DNA of 12,935 bases from B18-G2 sp964432835 (lineage in GTDB: Archaea > Thermoplasmatota > E2 > DHVEG-1 > B18-G2): positions 1 to 12,935 of the forward strand of contig CAYSPA010000032.1 in NCBI GenBank assembly GCA_964432835.1. Direction: 5' to 3'. Shown piece after piece: positions 6,763 to 12,935 of the stretch. The notes under the pieces are model-generated. The model did no database searches. It was given only the letters and a program-made list of their open reading frames with translations, and was not told the origin of the DNA. The position numbers and the translations under genes were made by a program. How positions within the stretch are numbered: position 1 is the stretch's first letter; each line of letters starts with the position of its first letter.

Positions 6763-8558
6763 CCGTATCCTCCCACCCTGAGAGAGGGATCACCGAGCAG
6801 AATGAACTCCTCAAGCGTAAAATAATCCTTGCCGGCATTTTCTATATATGCTATCTGTGCCTCCACAAACATCTCTCCGAGGATGCTTGTGTTGTGATAC
6901 GCGCTGAAGAAATCCAGAGCGAGCCTGCTTGCGCCGGCGTGTACTCCGGAGGAGTCAACGAATGTGAATGCCATTCTGGTGGCACCAATTGTTGCTATAG
7001 CGCCTCCCAGTGGTTTCTTGACGAGGTACCACGCAAAGCACGGGAATTTCATGTTGAAGGGAACCGGTATGCCGTCTCTCCTCAAATCCGAAGAGTTGAA
7101 ATCGAGTTTTGCCGTAAGACAGGCATCGAAGAATATAACGGGGAGTCTGTAGCCGTTGAAAAGCATCGTAGCATATGGAGTGATATAAGTTCCTATCCAT
7201 TCCTCGCTTCCTTCCGGATGGGTTGAAATGCCATATTCGAATCCATGCCCCGAGTAATGGACGAAACCATATCCCTTGCTCAGTTCGATATGGATGTTGA
7301 GCGGTTTCAGATTGCCAAGGGTTGCCCACAGTTTCGTGGTGGAGAAGTCAGAGAGAATTTCTGCGGTCTTTTCCGTCACGAACTCTCCCTCTATCACACC
7401 CCATCCCGGGAAGGTGTCGCCACCTATCACGAGTAAACGTTTGAACCAGTTACCAGCTCTACTCTCATACCGTATAATTTTGTTCACCACAACATTTACT
7501 TCTGCTACATTTTTGCACGCCAGTCTCCCCAGGTATACATCTGGATAGAGATCCACCTCATCATTCTCTCCATCCACACCGTAGAACATCTCACCATATT
7601 TCCCGTTACCATTTGAATCCCAACTGCAGAACTTGCTGTCTGCGTCATATATGTCAGAGTAGTAGAGGTCCGTCAGTAGAGTGGTGTTGTGATACCGATT
7701 TCCCCACTTTCTGATAAAATGGGTTTTCCTTATCGGAAGTTTATCTATACTGCCAACGAGGAGTACGTATTTTATACCGTTTCTTTCCACCTCATTTTTT
7801 ATCGCTTTCTTTATCTTTTCCGCCTCATCATATCCAGTATATCTCGAGTAGATTTCCTCCAGGGTTACTATCTCTGTTTTTATACCGCGAGAATTCTTAT
7901 ACTTCGCAAGCCTCTCGAGGGGCGAAACAAAATTTGATGGTGCTATTATCATGAGGTCATAATTGCTGGCTTCTTTAAAAGTCTCCATCTTGCTCTCAGC
8001 ATATGTGATGGTGAGTTCGATTTCATTGACAAACTCGAGAGTGTTGTTGCTGGAAACATACCTAACCGGATAGAGTTCGACAGTTAAGATGTTGACACGT
8101 TGACTATCTTTTATTCCAGCGCCCATCCGATAGCTGTACCAGTTTTCCGGATAGATGGGTACATCATTGCTCTGTACATCCATTATGTCATCTGTTCCGA
8201 ACCACCTCGCACCTCGAGATATCTCCATATTACCTTTTGGTAGAATCATTCTGTGAATTTTCGAAAGATGACATTCGATATTCTTTATTTTGCTCCCGAA
8301 GGGTATCAGAAAGGTCTTTCTGAAAATCGGCAGAATGGGTTTTCCTTCTTCATGTATTCGAGTTTTCAGGTCGTCTATCTCCACATGCAGAGTGGAGTCG
8401 GGGTTCTCGCATACCTCGGGATTCGAAAACGCGACCTCGATATGTATAACTTTCGTACTCTCTCCATACACCCTTCCCGCCGGCGCTCCCGCGGCGGTGA
8501 TTACCGTGCTGGCAACGAACAGTATGAGGATCGTCAGCGATTTTGTTTTGAGCTTCAT
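6756..8558 (-). CDS. Secreted gingipain-family (C25) cysteine peptidase
   Basis: This 600-residue protein appears to be an exported cysteine endopeptidase. An N-terminal signal peptide (about 1-24: MKLKTK, hydrophobic core, then TAAGAPA) precedes a propeptide-like beta-rich region (about 35-195) and the C25 catalytic region (about 200-592). The latter contains DLMIIAPSNF, YVLLVGSIDKLP, a Ca-site-like DSNGNGKYGE (314-323) and YPDVYLGRLAC. It also carries the catalytic dyad His438 in HYSGHG and Cys480 in FFDACLT. LGDPSLRVGG closes the domain, as usual in this family. No C-terminal anchor or sorting domain is visible, so it is probably released or held by other means. ATG at 8558 is chosen over TTG at 8579 because AAAGGAGG lies 8 nt upstream and the signal peptide then begins correctly. 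It is divergent from the thioredoxin-fold gene. Substrate is unknown. Confidence 0.9.
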   Translation of the reverse strand: MKLKTKSLTILILFVASTVITAAGAPAGRVYGESTKVIHIEVAFSNPEVCENPDSTLHVEIDDLKTRIHEEGKPILPIFRKTFLIPFGSKIKNIECHLSKIHRMILPKGNMEISRGARWFGTDDIMDVQSNDVPIYPENWYSYRMGAGIKDSQRVNILTVELYPVRYVSSNNTLEFVNEIELTITYAESKMETFKEASNYDLMIIAPSNFVSPLERLAKYKNSRGIKTEIVTLEEIYSRYTGYDEAEKIKKAIKNEVERNGIKYVLLVGSIDKLPIRKTHFIRKWGNRYHNTTLLTDLYYSDIYDADSKFCSWDSNGNGKYGEMFYGVDGENDEVDLYPDVYLGRLACKNVAEVNVVVNKIIRYESRAGNWFKRLLVIGGDTFPGWGVIEGEFVTEKTAEILSDFSTTKLWATLGNLKPLNIHIELSKGYGFVHYSGHGFEYGISTHPEGSEEWIGTYITPYATMLFNGYRLPVIFFDACLTAKLDFNSSDLRRDGIPVPFNMKFPCFAWYLVKKPLGGAIATIGATRMAFTFVDSSGVHAGASRLALDFFSAYHNTSILGEMFVEAQIAYIENAGKDYFTLEEFILLGDPSLRVGGYGI

Positions 8559-8581
8559 CGGTTTACCTCCTTTTAGCAAAT

Positions 8582-8643
8582 AATATGTATATTAATTTCA
8601 CTATTTATTTTATCTTCCGGAAGATAAAAATATCATACATATT
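8582..8643. promoter_or_regulatory. Perfect 22-bp palindrome, candidate operator, inside a wider inverted repeat
   Basis: Positions 8608-8629 form a perfect palindrome with half-site TTTTATCTTCC centred between 8618 and 8619. A second inverted repeat, AATATGTAT (8582-8590) and ATACATATT (8635-8643), flanks it. The core overlaps a possible minus-strand BRE/TATA (GATAAAATAAATAG, about 8600-8613) that would start the peptidase transcript around 8580, giving a short leader with the AAAGGAGG site. A dimeric regulator is the simplest reading, repressing the peptidase gene and perhaps influencing its neighbour. The palindrome is certain; its function is inferred. An intrinsic terminator is unlikely because both genes point away from it. 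Confidence 0.65.
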
Positions 8644-8665
8644 CTCGGATAAGTCGGCTACCCCC

Positions 8666-8718
8666 TATGGGTCAAAAATTTTATTAATGATGCCCATATA
8701 CAAATAGTAGTAAGGTGG
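8666..8718 (+). promoter_or_regulatory. Promoter and RBS region of the thioredoxin-fold gene
   Basis: A TATA-like TTTTATTAA (8679-8687) follows a purine-rich GTCAAAAA that could be the BRE, placing transcription start near 8708. AAGGTGG (8712-8718) is a good Shine-Dalgarno 4-5 nt before the ATG at 8723. TATGGG (8666-8671) and CCCATA (8693-8698) form a 6-bp inverted repeat around the TATA. The element TATGGGTCAAAAATTTT recurs, with one inserted G, at 12867-12884. Promoter assignment is inferred from spacing. Confidence 0.5.
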
Positions 8719-8722
8719 AAGA

Positions 8723-9438
8723 ATGAAGAGAATAGCGGTATCATGTGCCCTGATTGTTCTGACTCTATCATTGGGTGTATTTCCAATCTATACTGCAAAT
8801 GAAATGAAAGGTATAGACAAGCTGAAAGAGGAATTCTCTCACACGGTTCTTGCCGAATACGGTGGCATTACGAGGTGCCCATACTGCCCGGCTGCATCAG
8901 AATTGCTGTACAGATTATACACATCTTCGGAGTATCGGTTTTATTACATCACCTTTGTCATAGACAAAAACAGTGCTGCAAAAAGAAGAATGGTATGGGG
9001 TTACTTAGATCGATTTGTGCCCACAACGTACTTCGATGGTGGATATATGATATCCTTGGGTAGCAACGAAACGGAATACAGAAATGCAATAGAGAAATGT
9101 GGAGCCAGAGACGTCCACGATATAAACATGGAGATGACGGCAAAGTGGGAAGAAGGAAAGATAATCATAAACCTCTGTATAGAGAATCTCGAGAAGAGAC
9201 CCTATTTAGGATGGTTGAGAGTGTATGTAACCGAAAAGGAATCCAGATGGCAGGACTACAATGGAAACTCCTTCCACTTTGCTCTGATAGATTTTGCATC
9301 AAACAGACCGATCTTCCTGTTTAGCAATAAAAACAAGAATATCTCCATTGAATGGACTCCAAACATGGAAGGGATAGAGAGCAACAATATCATGATAATA
9401 GCTGCGGTATCAAACATATTTCCCCATCTAAAGAAAAA
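8723..9438 (+). CDS. Exported thioredoxin-fold protein with CPYC motif, cut by assembly gap
   Basis: At least 238 residues are encoded before the sequence becomes N. Residues 1-24 (MKRIAVSCALIVLTLSLGVF and following) form a signal peptide. A thioredoxin-like domain follows (about 35-127): TVLAEYGGITRCPYCPAA has the redox pair Cys52 and Cys55, and RFVPTTYFDGG has the cis-proline candidate Pro100. A beta-rich region (about 130-238, KIIINLCIENL and IMIIAAVSNI) resembles the Ig-like domain that follows the thioredoxin fold in Omp28-like proteins. The protein is probably a membrane- or surface-exposed thiol-disulfide oxidoreductase or a redox-inactive relative; partner unknown. It is divergent from the C25 peptidase. 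The C-terminus is missing, and the frame beyond the gap is antisense to infB and not part of this protein. Confidence 0.75.
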
Positions 9439-9538
9439 NNNNNNNNNNNNNNNNNNNNNNNNNNNNNNNNNNNNNNNNNNNNNNNNNNNNNNNNNNNNNN
9501 NNNNNNNNNNNNNNNNNNNNNNNNNNNNNNNNNNNNNN
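9439..9538. other. Assembly gap (100 N)
   Basis: Exactly 100 unknown bases separate the thioredoxin-fold gene from the 3' side of infB. The round number suggests a scaffold placeholder, so the true distance is unknown. At minimum the gap hides the end of the plus-strand gene and most of a minus-strand gene that begins at 9553. Adjacency across it should not be read as genuine short-range synteny. Confidence 0.95.
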
Positions 9539-9553
9539 CACTTTCTCCGCCAT
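9539..9553 (-). CDS. Start of an unknown gene downstream of infB, lost in the gap
   Basis: After the infB stop (TGA at 9567-9565) the minus strand reads AGCAGGAGAG and then ATG at 9553, encoding MAEKV before the Ns begin. A Shine-Dalgarno at good spacing only 11 bp after infB suggests a real cotranscribed gene. In several euryarchaea infB is followed by the gene for ribosomal protein S6e, so this is a reasonable guess, but five residues cannot establish it. Confidence 0.45.
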
Positions 9554-9564
9554 CTCTCCTGCTA

Positions 9565-11328
9565 TCATAAGCCCCAGAATCTGTCCACCGTCTTTCTCTT
9601 TATCTCTATGATTTTGTTCAGAACCTCCCTCTCATCATAGGTAAGGTCTCCCATCTCCTTCAATTTTCTAACCACACCCTCCGGCAGGTCTGTATAGAGT
9701 ATATCCTCCTCTTTGATTTGCCTCCCAACGGTCGGACCCTCTATCGATATGGCAACCTCCTGACCCTGTATGGCTTCATTCAGGCTCTTCTTTTCAGATT
9801 GTATGCTTTTTATCGTACCAACAACCTTGCCGTCCTCTTTGATGAGTTTCATACCGGGCTTTATCCTGCCAGCAAGCACTCTCACCCCTATTATAGCCGG
9901 TTTGCTGACCCTGAATACATATCCTGGGAGGAACTTTATCATCCCCGGTCTTGGGATAGCTTCTCTTTTTGCCCTTTCTATCTCCTCTCTCTTCTTGTAG
10001 ACCCACTCCTCATATCTCTCCATAAGTGTATAGATAACATCCTCTCTTATCACCTCAACATCGTGGTTTTTCATCTCTTCCTCGGCTTCCGGCAGTATTT
10101 TGACATTAAAAGCTAGAATTACTCTCTGTAAAGGGTCGTTTGTTGCAGATGCTTCGATTATATCTCTCTTCGATACGTTGCCCACCTCCGCCTTCCTTAT
10201 CTTTATGTTCCTGCTCTTTGCCTCTTTAACTATCGCCTCGAGAGAACCTATGGTATCGGCTTTTGCGACCGCTCCCTCCTCATCTAGCTCTATGTGAAGC
10301 TCTGTCTGTTCCTTTATTTCCTCGATAATCTTATCCCTATTTTCGGGAGTGACAACCCTCAGCGGGGAGCCCGGAATAACGTCTTCAAGATTGGGGGCAG
10401 ATATCTTTATGCCGCATGCCGCGTGGACTTCTTCCACATTCTCGAATCTCTCCCTGGGATCCCTTATCTCATCCAGTGGTTTCGGTTTCAGGAGAGCTTT
10501 TATTTTGGTTATTACGGGTTCATTTCTTGTTCCCACCGCTATGGTATCTGTGGCTCTCAGTGTACCGCTGTAGATTATCACATCTATCGTAGTTCCAAGC
10601 CCTCTTTCTTCCTTAACTTCAAGGACCGTTCCCTTGGCTGGTCCTTTTTCTATGGTGAGGTGTTTCTCAAGGAAACGCTGGGCTAACCCAACGAGTATCA
10701 TGAGAAGTTCTGGTACGCCTTCTCCGGTTTTTGCCGATATCGGAACTATTGCAACATTTCTGGTGAAGTCCTTTATATTCGAGTAAAGGTCTGAACTGAA
10801 GCCGTGCTCAGACAATGTTCCTATGATGTCGTATATCTTCTCTTCGAAAATTGACCTGGCGAGTTCGCTCTGCTTTTTGAGTCTTTCTGGAAGAATACCC
10901 TTCTCCTTCCGCCAGCCGGTTATTGTGTCGATTTTGTTCACAGCGACCACAAATGGGGTTTTGTATTGCTTGAGAATCATGAGAGACTCGTACGTCTGTG
11001 GCTTGAAACCCTCGTTTATATCGACTATCAGTATCGCAATATCCGCTATTGAGCCTCCTCTCCTTCTGAGGGTTGTAAAAGCGTGATGCCCCGGTGTATC
11101 AATAAAAAGCAAACCGGGAAGGGTAAAATCTTTACCCTTTAAAAGTTCTCCACACATCTCCTTTATCACGTCTATAGGAACCTCTGTTGCCCCGATATGC
11201 TGGGTTATGGCTCCTGCCTCCCTCAGAGCTACAGTTGAACCCCTTATATAATCTAAAAGTGTAGTTTTTCCATGATCCACATGACCCAGAACACTAACTA
11301 TGGGTTGCCTGACATAAGATTTCTCCAT
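9565..11328 (-). CDS. infB: Translation initiation factor aIF5B (archaeal IF2 homologue)
   Basis: This GTPase promotes subunit joining and initiator tRNA positioning in the cytoplasm. The 587-residue protein starts directly with the G domain: G1 GHVDHGKT (15-22), G3 DTPGHHAF (77-84), G4 NKID (131-134) and G5 SAK (198-200). Domain II follows (about 225-330, GTVLEVKEERGLGTTIDVII), then domain III (about 340-450, AKADTIGSLEAIVKEA) and domain IV (about 460-570, LPGYVFRVSKPAIIGVRVLAG). There is no long N-terminal extension, as usual in archaea, and no intein at the P-loop, where several archaeal homologues carry one. ATG at 11328 follows GAGGCGAT. It lies 76 bp after trpB2 on the same strand. Confidence 0.97.
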   Translation of the reverse strand: MEKSYVRQPIVSVLGHVDHGKTTLLDYIRGSTVALREAGAITQHIGATEVPIDVIKEMCGELLKGKDFTLPGLLFIDTPGHHAFTTLRRRGGSIADIAILIVDINEGFKPQTYESLMILKQYKTPFVVAVNKIDTITGWRKEKGILPERLKKQSELARSIFEEKIYDIIGTLSEHGFSSDLYSNIKDFTRNVAIVPISAKTGEGVPELLMILVGLAQRFLEKHLTIEKGPAKGTVLEVKEERGLGTTIDVIIYSGTLRATDTIAVGTRNEPVITKIKALLKPKPLDEIRDPRERFENVEEVHAACGIKISAPNLEDVIPGSPLRVVTPENRDKIIEEIKEQTELHIELDEEGAVAKADTIGSLEAIVKEAKSRNIKIRKAEVGNVSKRDIIEASATNDPLQRVILAFNVKILPEAEEEMKNHDVEVIREDVIYTLMERYEEWVYKKREEIERAKREAIPRPGMIKFLPGYVFRVSKPAIIGVRVLAGRIKPGMKLIKEDGKVVGTIKSIQSEKKSLNEAIQGQEVAISIEGPTVGRQIKEEDILYTDLPEGVVRKLKEMGDLTYDEREVLNKIIEIKRKTVDRFWGL

Positions 11329-11404
11329 AGTATCGCCTCTCTCGGGAAAAGAGGCTATCCTATTTTAGTTTTATGGAGTCGATGCTTGTCTCTGCAGTTT
11401 TTAC
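11329..11404 (-). promoter_or_regulatory. infB leader: possible promoter and hairpin over the ribosome binding site
   Basis: In the 76 bp between trpB2 and infB, two weak TATA-like elements appear on the minus strand, CTAAAATA (11368-11361) and CATAAAAC (near 11371). GCCTCT (11355-11350) and AGAGGC (11340-11335) form a 6-bp inverted repeat with a 9-nt loop, and the second arm contains the GAGG that is the likely Shine-Dalgarno. If transcribed in full, for example by readthrough from trpB2, the stem could mask the RBS. No convincing terminator for trpB2 is visible. Confidence 0.35.
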
Positions 11405-12745
11405 TCAAATACCGATATCTTTTAGTGCTTTCTTTATCAGCTCCTCGGGATATTCGTAATCCTTCAATTCGCCCCTGTTATAGGCATCGTAAGCAGATAG
11501 ATCAAAGTGTCCATGACCGCTGTTGACAAAGCATATAACCTTCTCTTCGTTCCTTTCTTTACACTTGAGTGCTTCATCAATAACCGCCTTTACTGCATGT
11601 GCCGACTCGGGGGCAACTATAAACCCCTCAGTCTGGGCAAATATTCTGGCTGCCTCAAATACTTTTGTCTGATGGAAAGCGACACATCTGACAATCCCAT
11701 CGTTTACGAGTTTACATAGAGAAGGGGCATCGCCGTGGTAGCGAAGTCCTCCGGCGTGGATGGCGGGCGGCACGAAGTTATGACCTAGAGTGTACATTTT
11801 GAGCAAAGGCGTTTGTTTGGCTGTATCTCCATAATCATAGGTGTAAACCCCTTTTGTCAGACTGGGGCATGCTTTCGGCTCAGCTGCAACAAACTCTATG
11901 TCTTTCCCATTTAACTTATCCGGGACGAATGGAAAGAAACCTCCGGAGAAATTGCTGCCGCCGCCGACGCATCCGCATATTATATCAGGTTCTTCTCCAA
12001 CCAACTCAAGCTGTTTTTTCATTTCAAGACCTATAATTGTCTGGTGCAGAAGGACATGATTCAATACAGAGCCTAAGGAGTATTTGGTATCATCATGTTT
12101 GACGGCATCTTCTATAGCTTCGCTTATAGCTATACCCAAACTTCCTGGTGTATCCGGATTCTCTTTTCTAATCTTTTTACCGAATTCTGTCCTGTCGCTT
12201 GGGCTTGGAATAACCTCAGCTCCCCAAGTTTGCATCAGTATCCTGCGGTACGGCTTCTGCTCATAACTGCATTTTACCATATAAACCGTGCATTTTAAAC
12301 CGAAGAAGTGACATGCAAAGGCGAGAGCAGAGCCCCACTGTCCCGCACCTGTCTCTGTTGTAAGACGATTAACACCTTCTTTCGCATTGTAATAAGCTTG
12401 TGCAACCGAGGTGTTTGGTTTATGACTTCCGGGTGGGCTCATACCTTCCCATTTGTAATAGATCTTCGCAGGTGTTTTCAGGAATTTTTCCAGGTTTTTG
12501 GCTCTGTAAAGTGGGGTGGGTCTCCATATTGAATATATCTCTCTAACTTCTTCTGGTATCTCCATCCATCTCTGTGTGCTCATTTCTTGGCGAAGCAGCT
12601 CTTTTGGGAAGAGAGGTTCCATATTCTTCGCATCCATTGGTTCCCTCGTTGCAGGGTTAAGGGGCGGGGGTACAGAGACGTCTGCCCGTATGTTGTACCA
12701 CTTATCGGGCATCTCATCTTCTGGTAACATTATTTTACGGTGCAT
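11405..12745 (-). CDS. trpB2: Tryptophan synthase beta chain, TrpB2 type
   Basis: TrpB2 is a PLP enzyme that condenses indole with serine (or phosphoserine in some archaeal homologues) to give tryptophan. It lacks the usual tight partnership with TrpA. The 446-residue length and the start, PDKWYNIRADVSVPPPLNPAT (13-33), are typical of the long TrpB2 group rather than the shorter TrpB1. Key features are the PLP lysine Lys109 in GSHKPNT, the catalytic-glutamate segment TETGAGQWGSA (130-140, Glu131), and the phosphate-binding loop GCVGGGSNFSG (258-268). No trpA or other trp gene is visible. ATG at 12745 is chosen because a TATA box lies 26 bp upstream; ATG at 12730 is an alternative. Confidence 0.95.
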   Translation of the reverse strand: MHRKIMLPEDEMPDKWYNIRADVSVPPPLNPATREPMDAKNMEPLFPKELLRQEMSTQRWMEIPEEVREIYSIWRPTPLYRAKNLEKFLKTPAKIYYKWEGMSPPGSHKPNTSVAQAYYNAKEGVNRLTTETGAGQWGSALAFACHFFGLKCTVYMVKCSYEQKPYRRILMQTWGAEVIPSPSDRTEFGKKIRKENPDTPGSLGIAISEAIEDAVKHDDTKYSLGSVLNHVLLHQTIIGLEMKKQLELVGEEPDIICGCVGGGSNFSGGFFPFVPDKLNGKDIEFVAAEPKACPSLTKGVYTYDYGDTAKQTPLLKMYTLGHNFVPPAIHAGGLRYHGDAPSLCKLVNDGIVRCVAFHQTKVFEAARIFAQTEGFIVAPESAHAVKAVIDEALKCKERNEEKVICFVNSGHGHFDLSAYDAYNRGELKDYEYPEELIKKALKDIGI

Positions 12746-12766
12746 GAAAGTAGAAGCACGAAGATG

Positions 12767-12776
12767 TATTTTAAAG
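12767..12776 (-). promoter_or_regulatory. TATA box of trpB2 (leaderless-type spacing)
   Basis: The minus strand reads CTTTAAAATA (12776-12767), centred about 26 bp before the ATG at 12745, with no Shine-Dalgarno between. This predicts transcription starting at or next to the start codon. Spacing matches the apgM/atpH promoter in the same window. A second TATA-like GCATATATCC lies further upstream near 12820-12811. Confidence 0.6.
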
Positions 12777-12935
12777 TAGAGATTTGCGATGGCGGGTTGG
12801 ATAATTGGCAGGATATATGCTCTTTTCAGCCAATTGTTTCTCTGGAGATTATCGGGCTGTCAGGAATATGGGTCGAAAAATTTTCGAAATAATCTGTAGA
12901 TGCATCTAAATCTCTTCAGCCGGTATCCATCTCCA
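12777..12935. other. Region upstream of trpB2 with inverted repeats, no clear gene
   Basis: No convincing gene is seen here. AATTGGC (12803-12809) and GCCAATT (12829-12835) form a 7-bp inverted repeat upstream of the trpB2 TATA box. TCGAAAA-A-TTTTCGA (12873-12887) is a perfect inverted repeat, and TAGATGCATCTA (12897-12908) is a 12-bp palindrome. The minus strand is open from the right edge to a TGA at 12862-12860, which could be the tail of an upstream gene (ending RKFFDPYS), but 24 codons is too short to decide. Confidence 0.5.
12867..12884 (+). repeat. Second copy of the TATGGGTC(G)AAAAATTTT element
   Basis: This 18-bp element matches 8666-8682, upstream of the thioredoxin-fold gene, in the same orientation and with one inserted G. 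The first copy overlaps that gene's probable BRE/TATA, so the second may be a promoter for a plus-strand gene outside the window or a shared regulator site. With only two copies, chance in an AT-rich stretch is possible. Confidence 0.45.

Noticed and set aside
6744..7226. Plus-strand open frame of 160 codons opposite the peptidase C-terminus
   Set aside because: It lies entirely antisense to the conserved C25 catalytic region and lacks a ribosome binding site or any family likeness.
8559..8579. TTG at 8579 as the peptidase start
   Set aside because: It would place the Shine-Dalgarno inside the coding region and put seven residues before a normal signal peptide start.
9539..9640. Continuation of the thioredoxin-fold reading frame beyond the Ns
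   Set aside because: The frame is only nominally open through unknown bases, and what follows is antisense to the 3' end of infB.
9565..11328. Intein in infB
   Set aside because: The G domain motifs are uninterrupted and total length is that of an intein-free archaeal protein.
12860..12934. Open minus-strand frame at the right edge ending RKFFDPYS
   Set aside because: It might be the tail of an upstream gene, but 24 codons with no recognised motif are not enough to call a gene.
1..12935. CRISPR arrays, tRNA genes, insertion sequences or prophage
   Set aside because: No regularly spaced long repeats, no cloverleaf-like segments in the intergenic stretches, and no transposase or phage-like products were seen on either strand.

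Overview
This is a window from an archaeal chromosome with a euryarchaeal-type gene layout. The diagnostic content is an A-type ATPase operon in the order H-I-K-E-C-F-A, an archaeal cofactor-independent phosphoglycerate mutase (apgM), a short archaeal aIF5B (infB) without bacterial-type N-terminal domains, and a long-form TrpB2. Promoters look archaeal (TATA boxes, purine-rich BRE-like flanks). Arginine codons are mostly AGA/AGG and ATA is common, as in many thermophilic archaea. The exact lineage cannot be fixed from the sequence; secreted C25 peptidases and Na+-type ATPases occur in several euryarchaeal groups.

Positions 1-5463 (minus strand) hold seven tightly packed A-type ATPase genes reading right to left: atpH, atpI, atpK, atpE, atpC, atpF and the first 207 codons of atpA, which runs off the left edge before its P-loop. 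Genes overlap by 4 bp or are separated by 1 to 11 bp, so this is one transcription unit; atpB and atpD are expected beyond the edge. The K subunit is a duplicated, four-helix proteolipid with one carboxylate and an apparently complete Na+ ligand set, which suggests a sodium-translocating enzyme. Positions 5464-5517 are a 54-bp divergent promoter in which one near-symmetric TATA box lies about 26-29 bp from both start codons, so atpH and apgM both appear to be leaderless. apgM (5518-6741, plus) is a glycolytic/gluconeogenic enzyme.

Positions 6756-9438 carry a divergent pair of exported proteins: a gingipain-family (C25) cysteine peptidase on the minus strand and a thioredoxin-fold protein with a CPYC motif on the plus strand. 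Between them lies a perfect 22-bp palindrome that looks like an operator. The thioredoxin-fold gene is cut by a 100-N assembly gap (9439-9538). This pair is the most lineage-specific and least explained part of the window.

Positions 9539-12935 carry minus-strand housekeeping genes: an upstream trpB2 with its own leaderless-type promoter, then infB, then the first five codons of another gene that disappears into the gap. The 190 bp upstream of trpB2 contain several inverted repeats and a second copy of a motif also found upstream of the thioredoxin-fold gene. No tRNA, rRNA, CRISPR array, insertion sequence or phage gene was seen. Internal and exported-protein genes have clear Shine-Dalgarno sequences, while promoter-proximal atpH, apgM and trpB2 do not, so the organism seems to use both modes of initiation.
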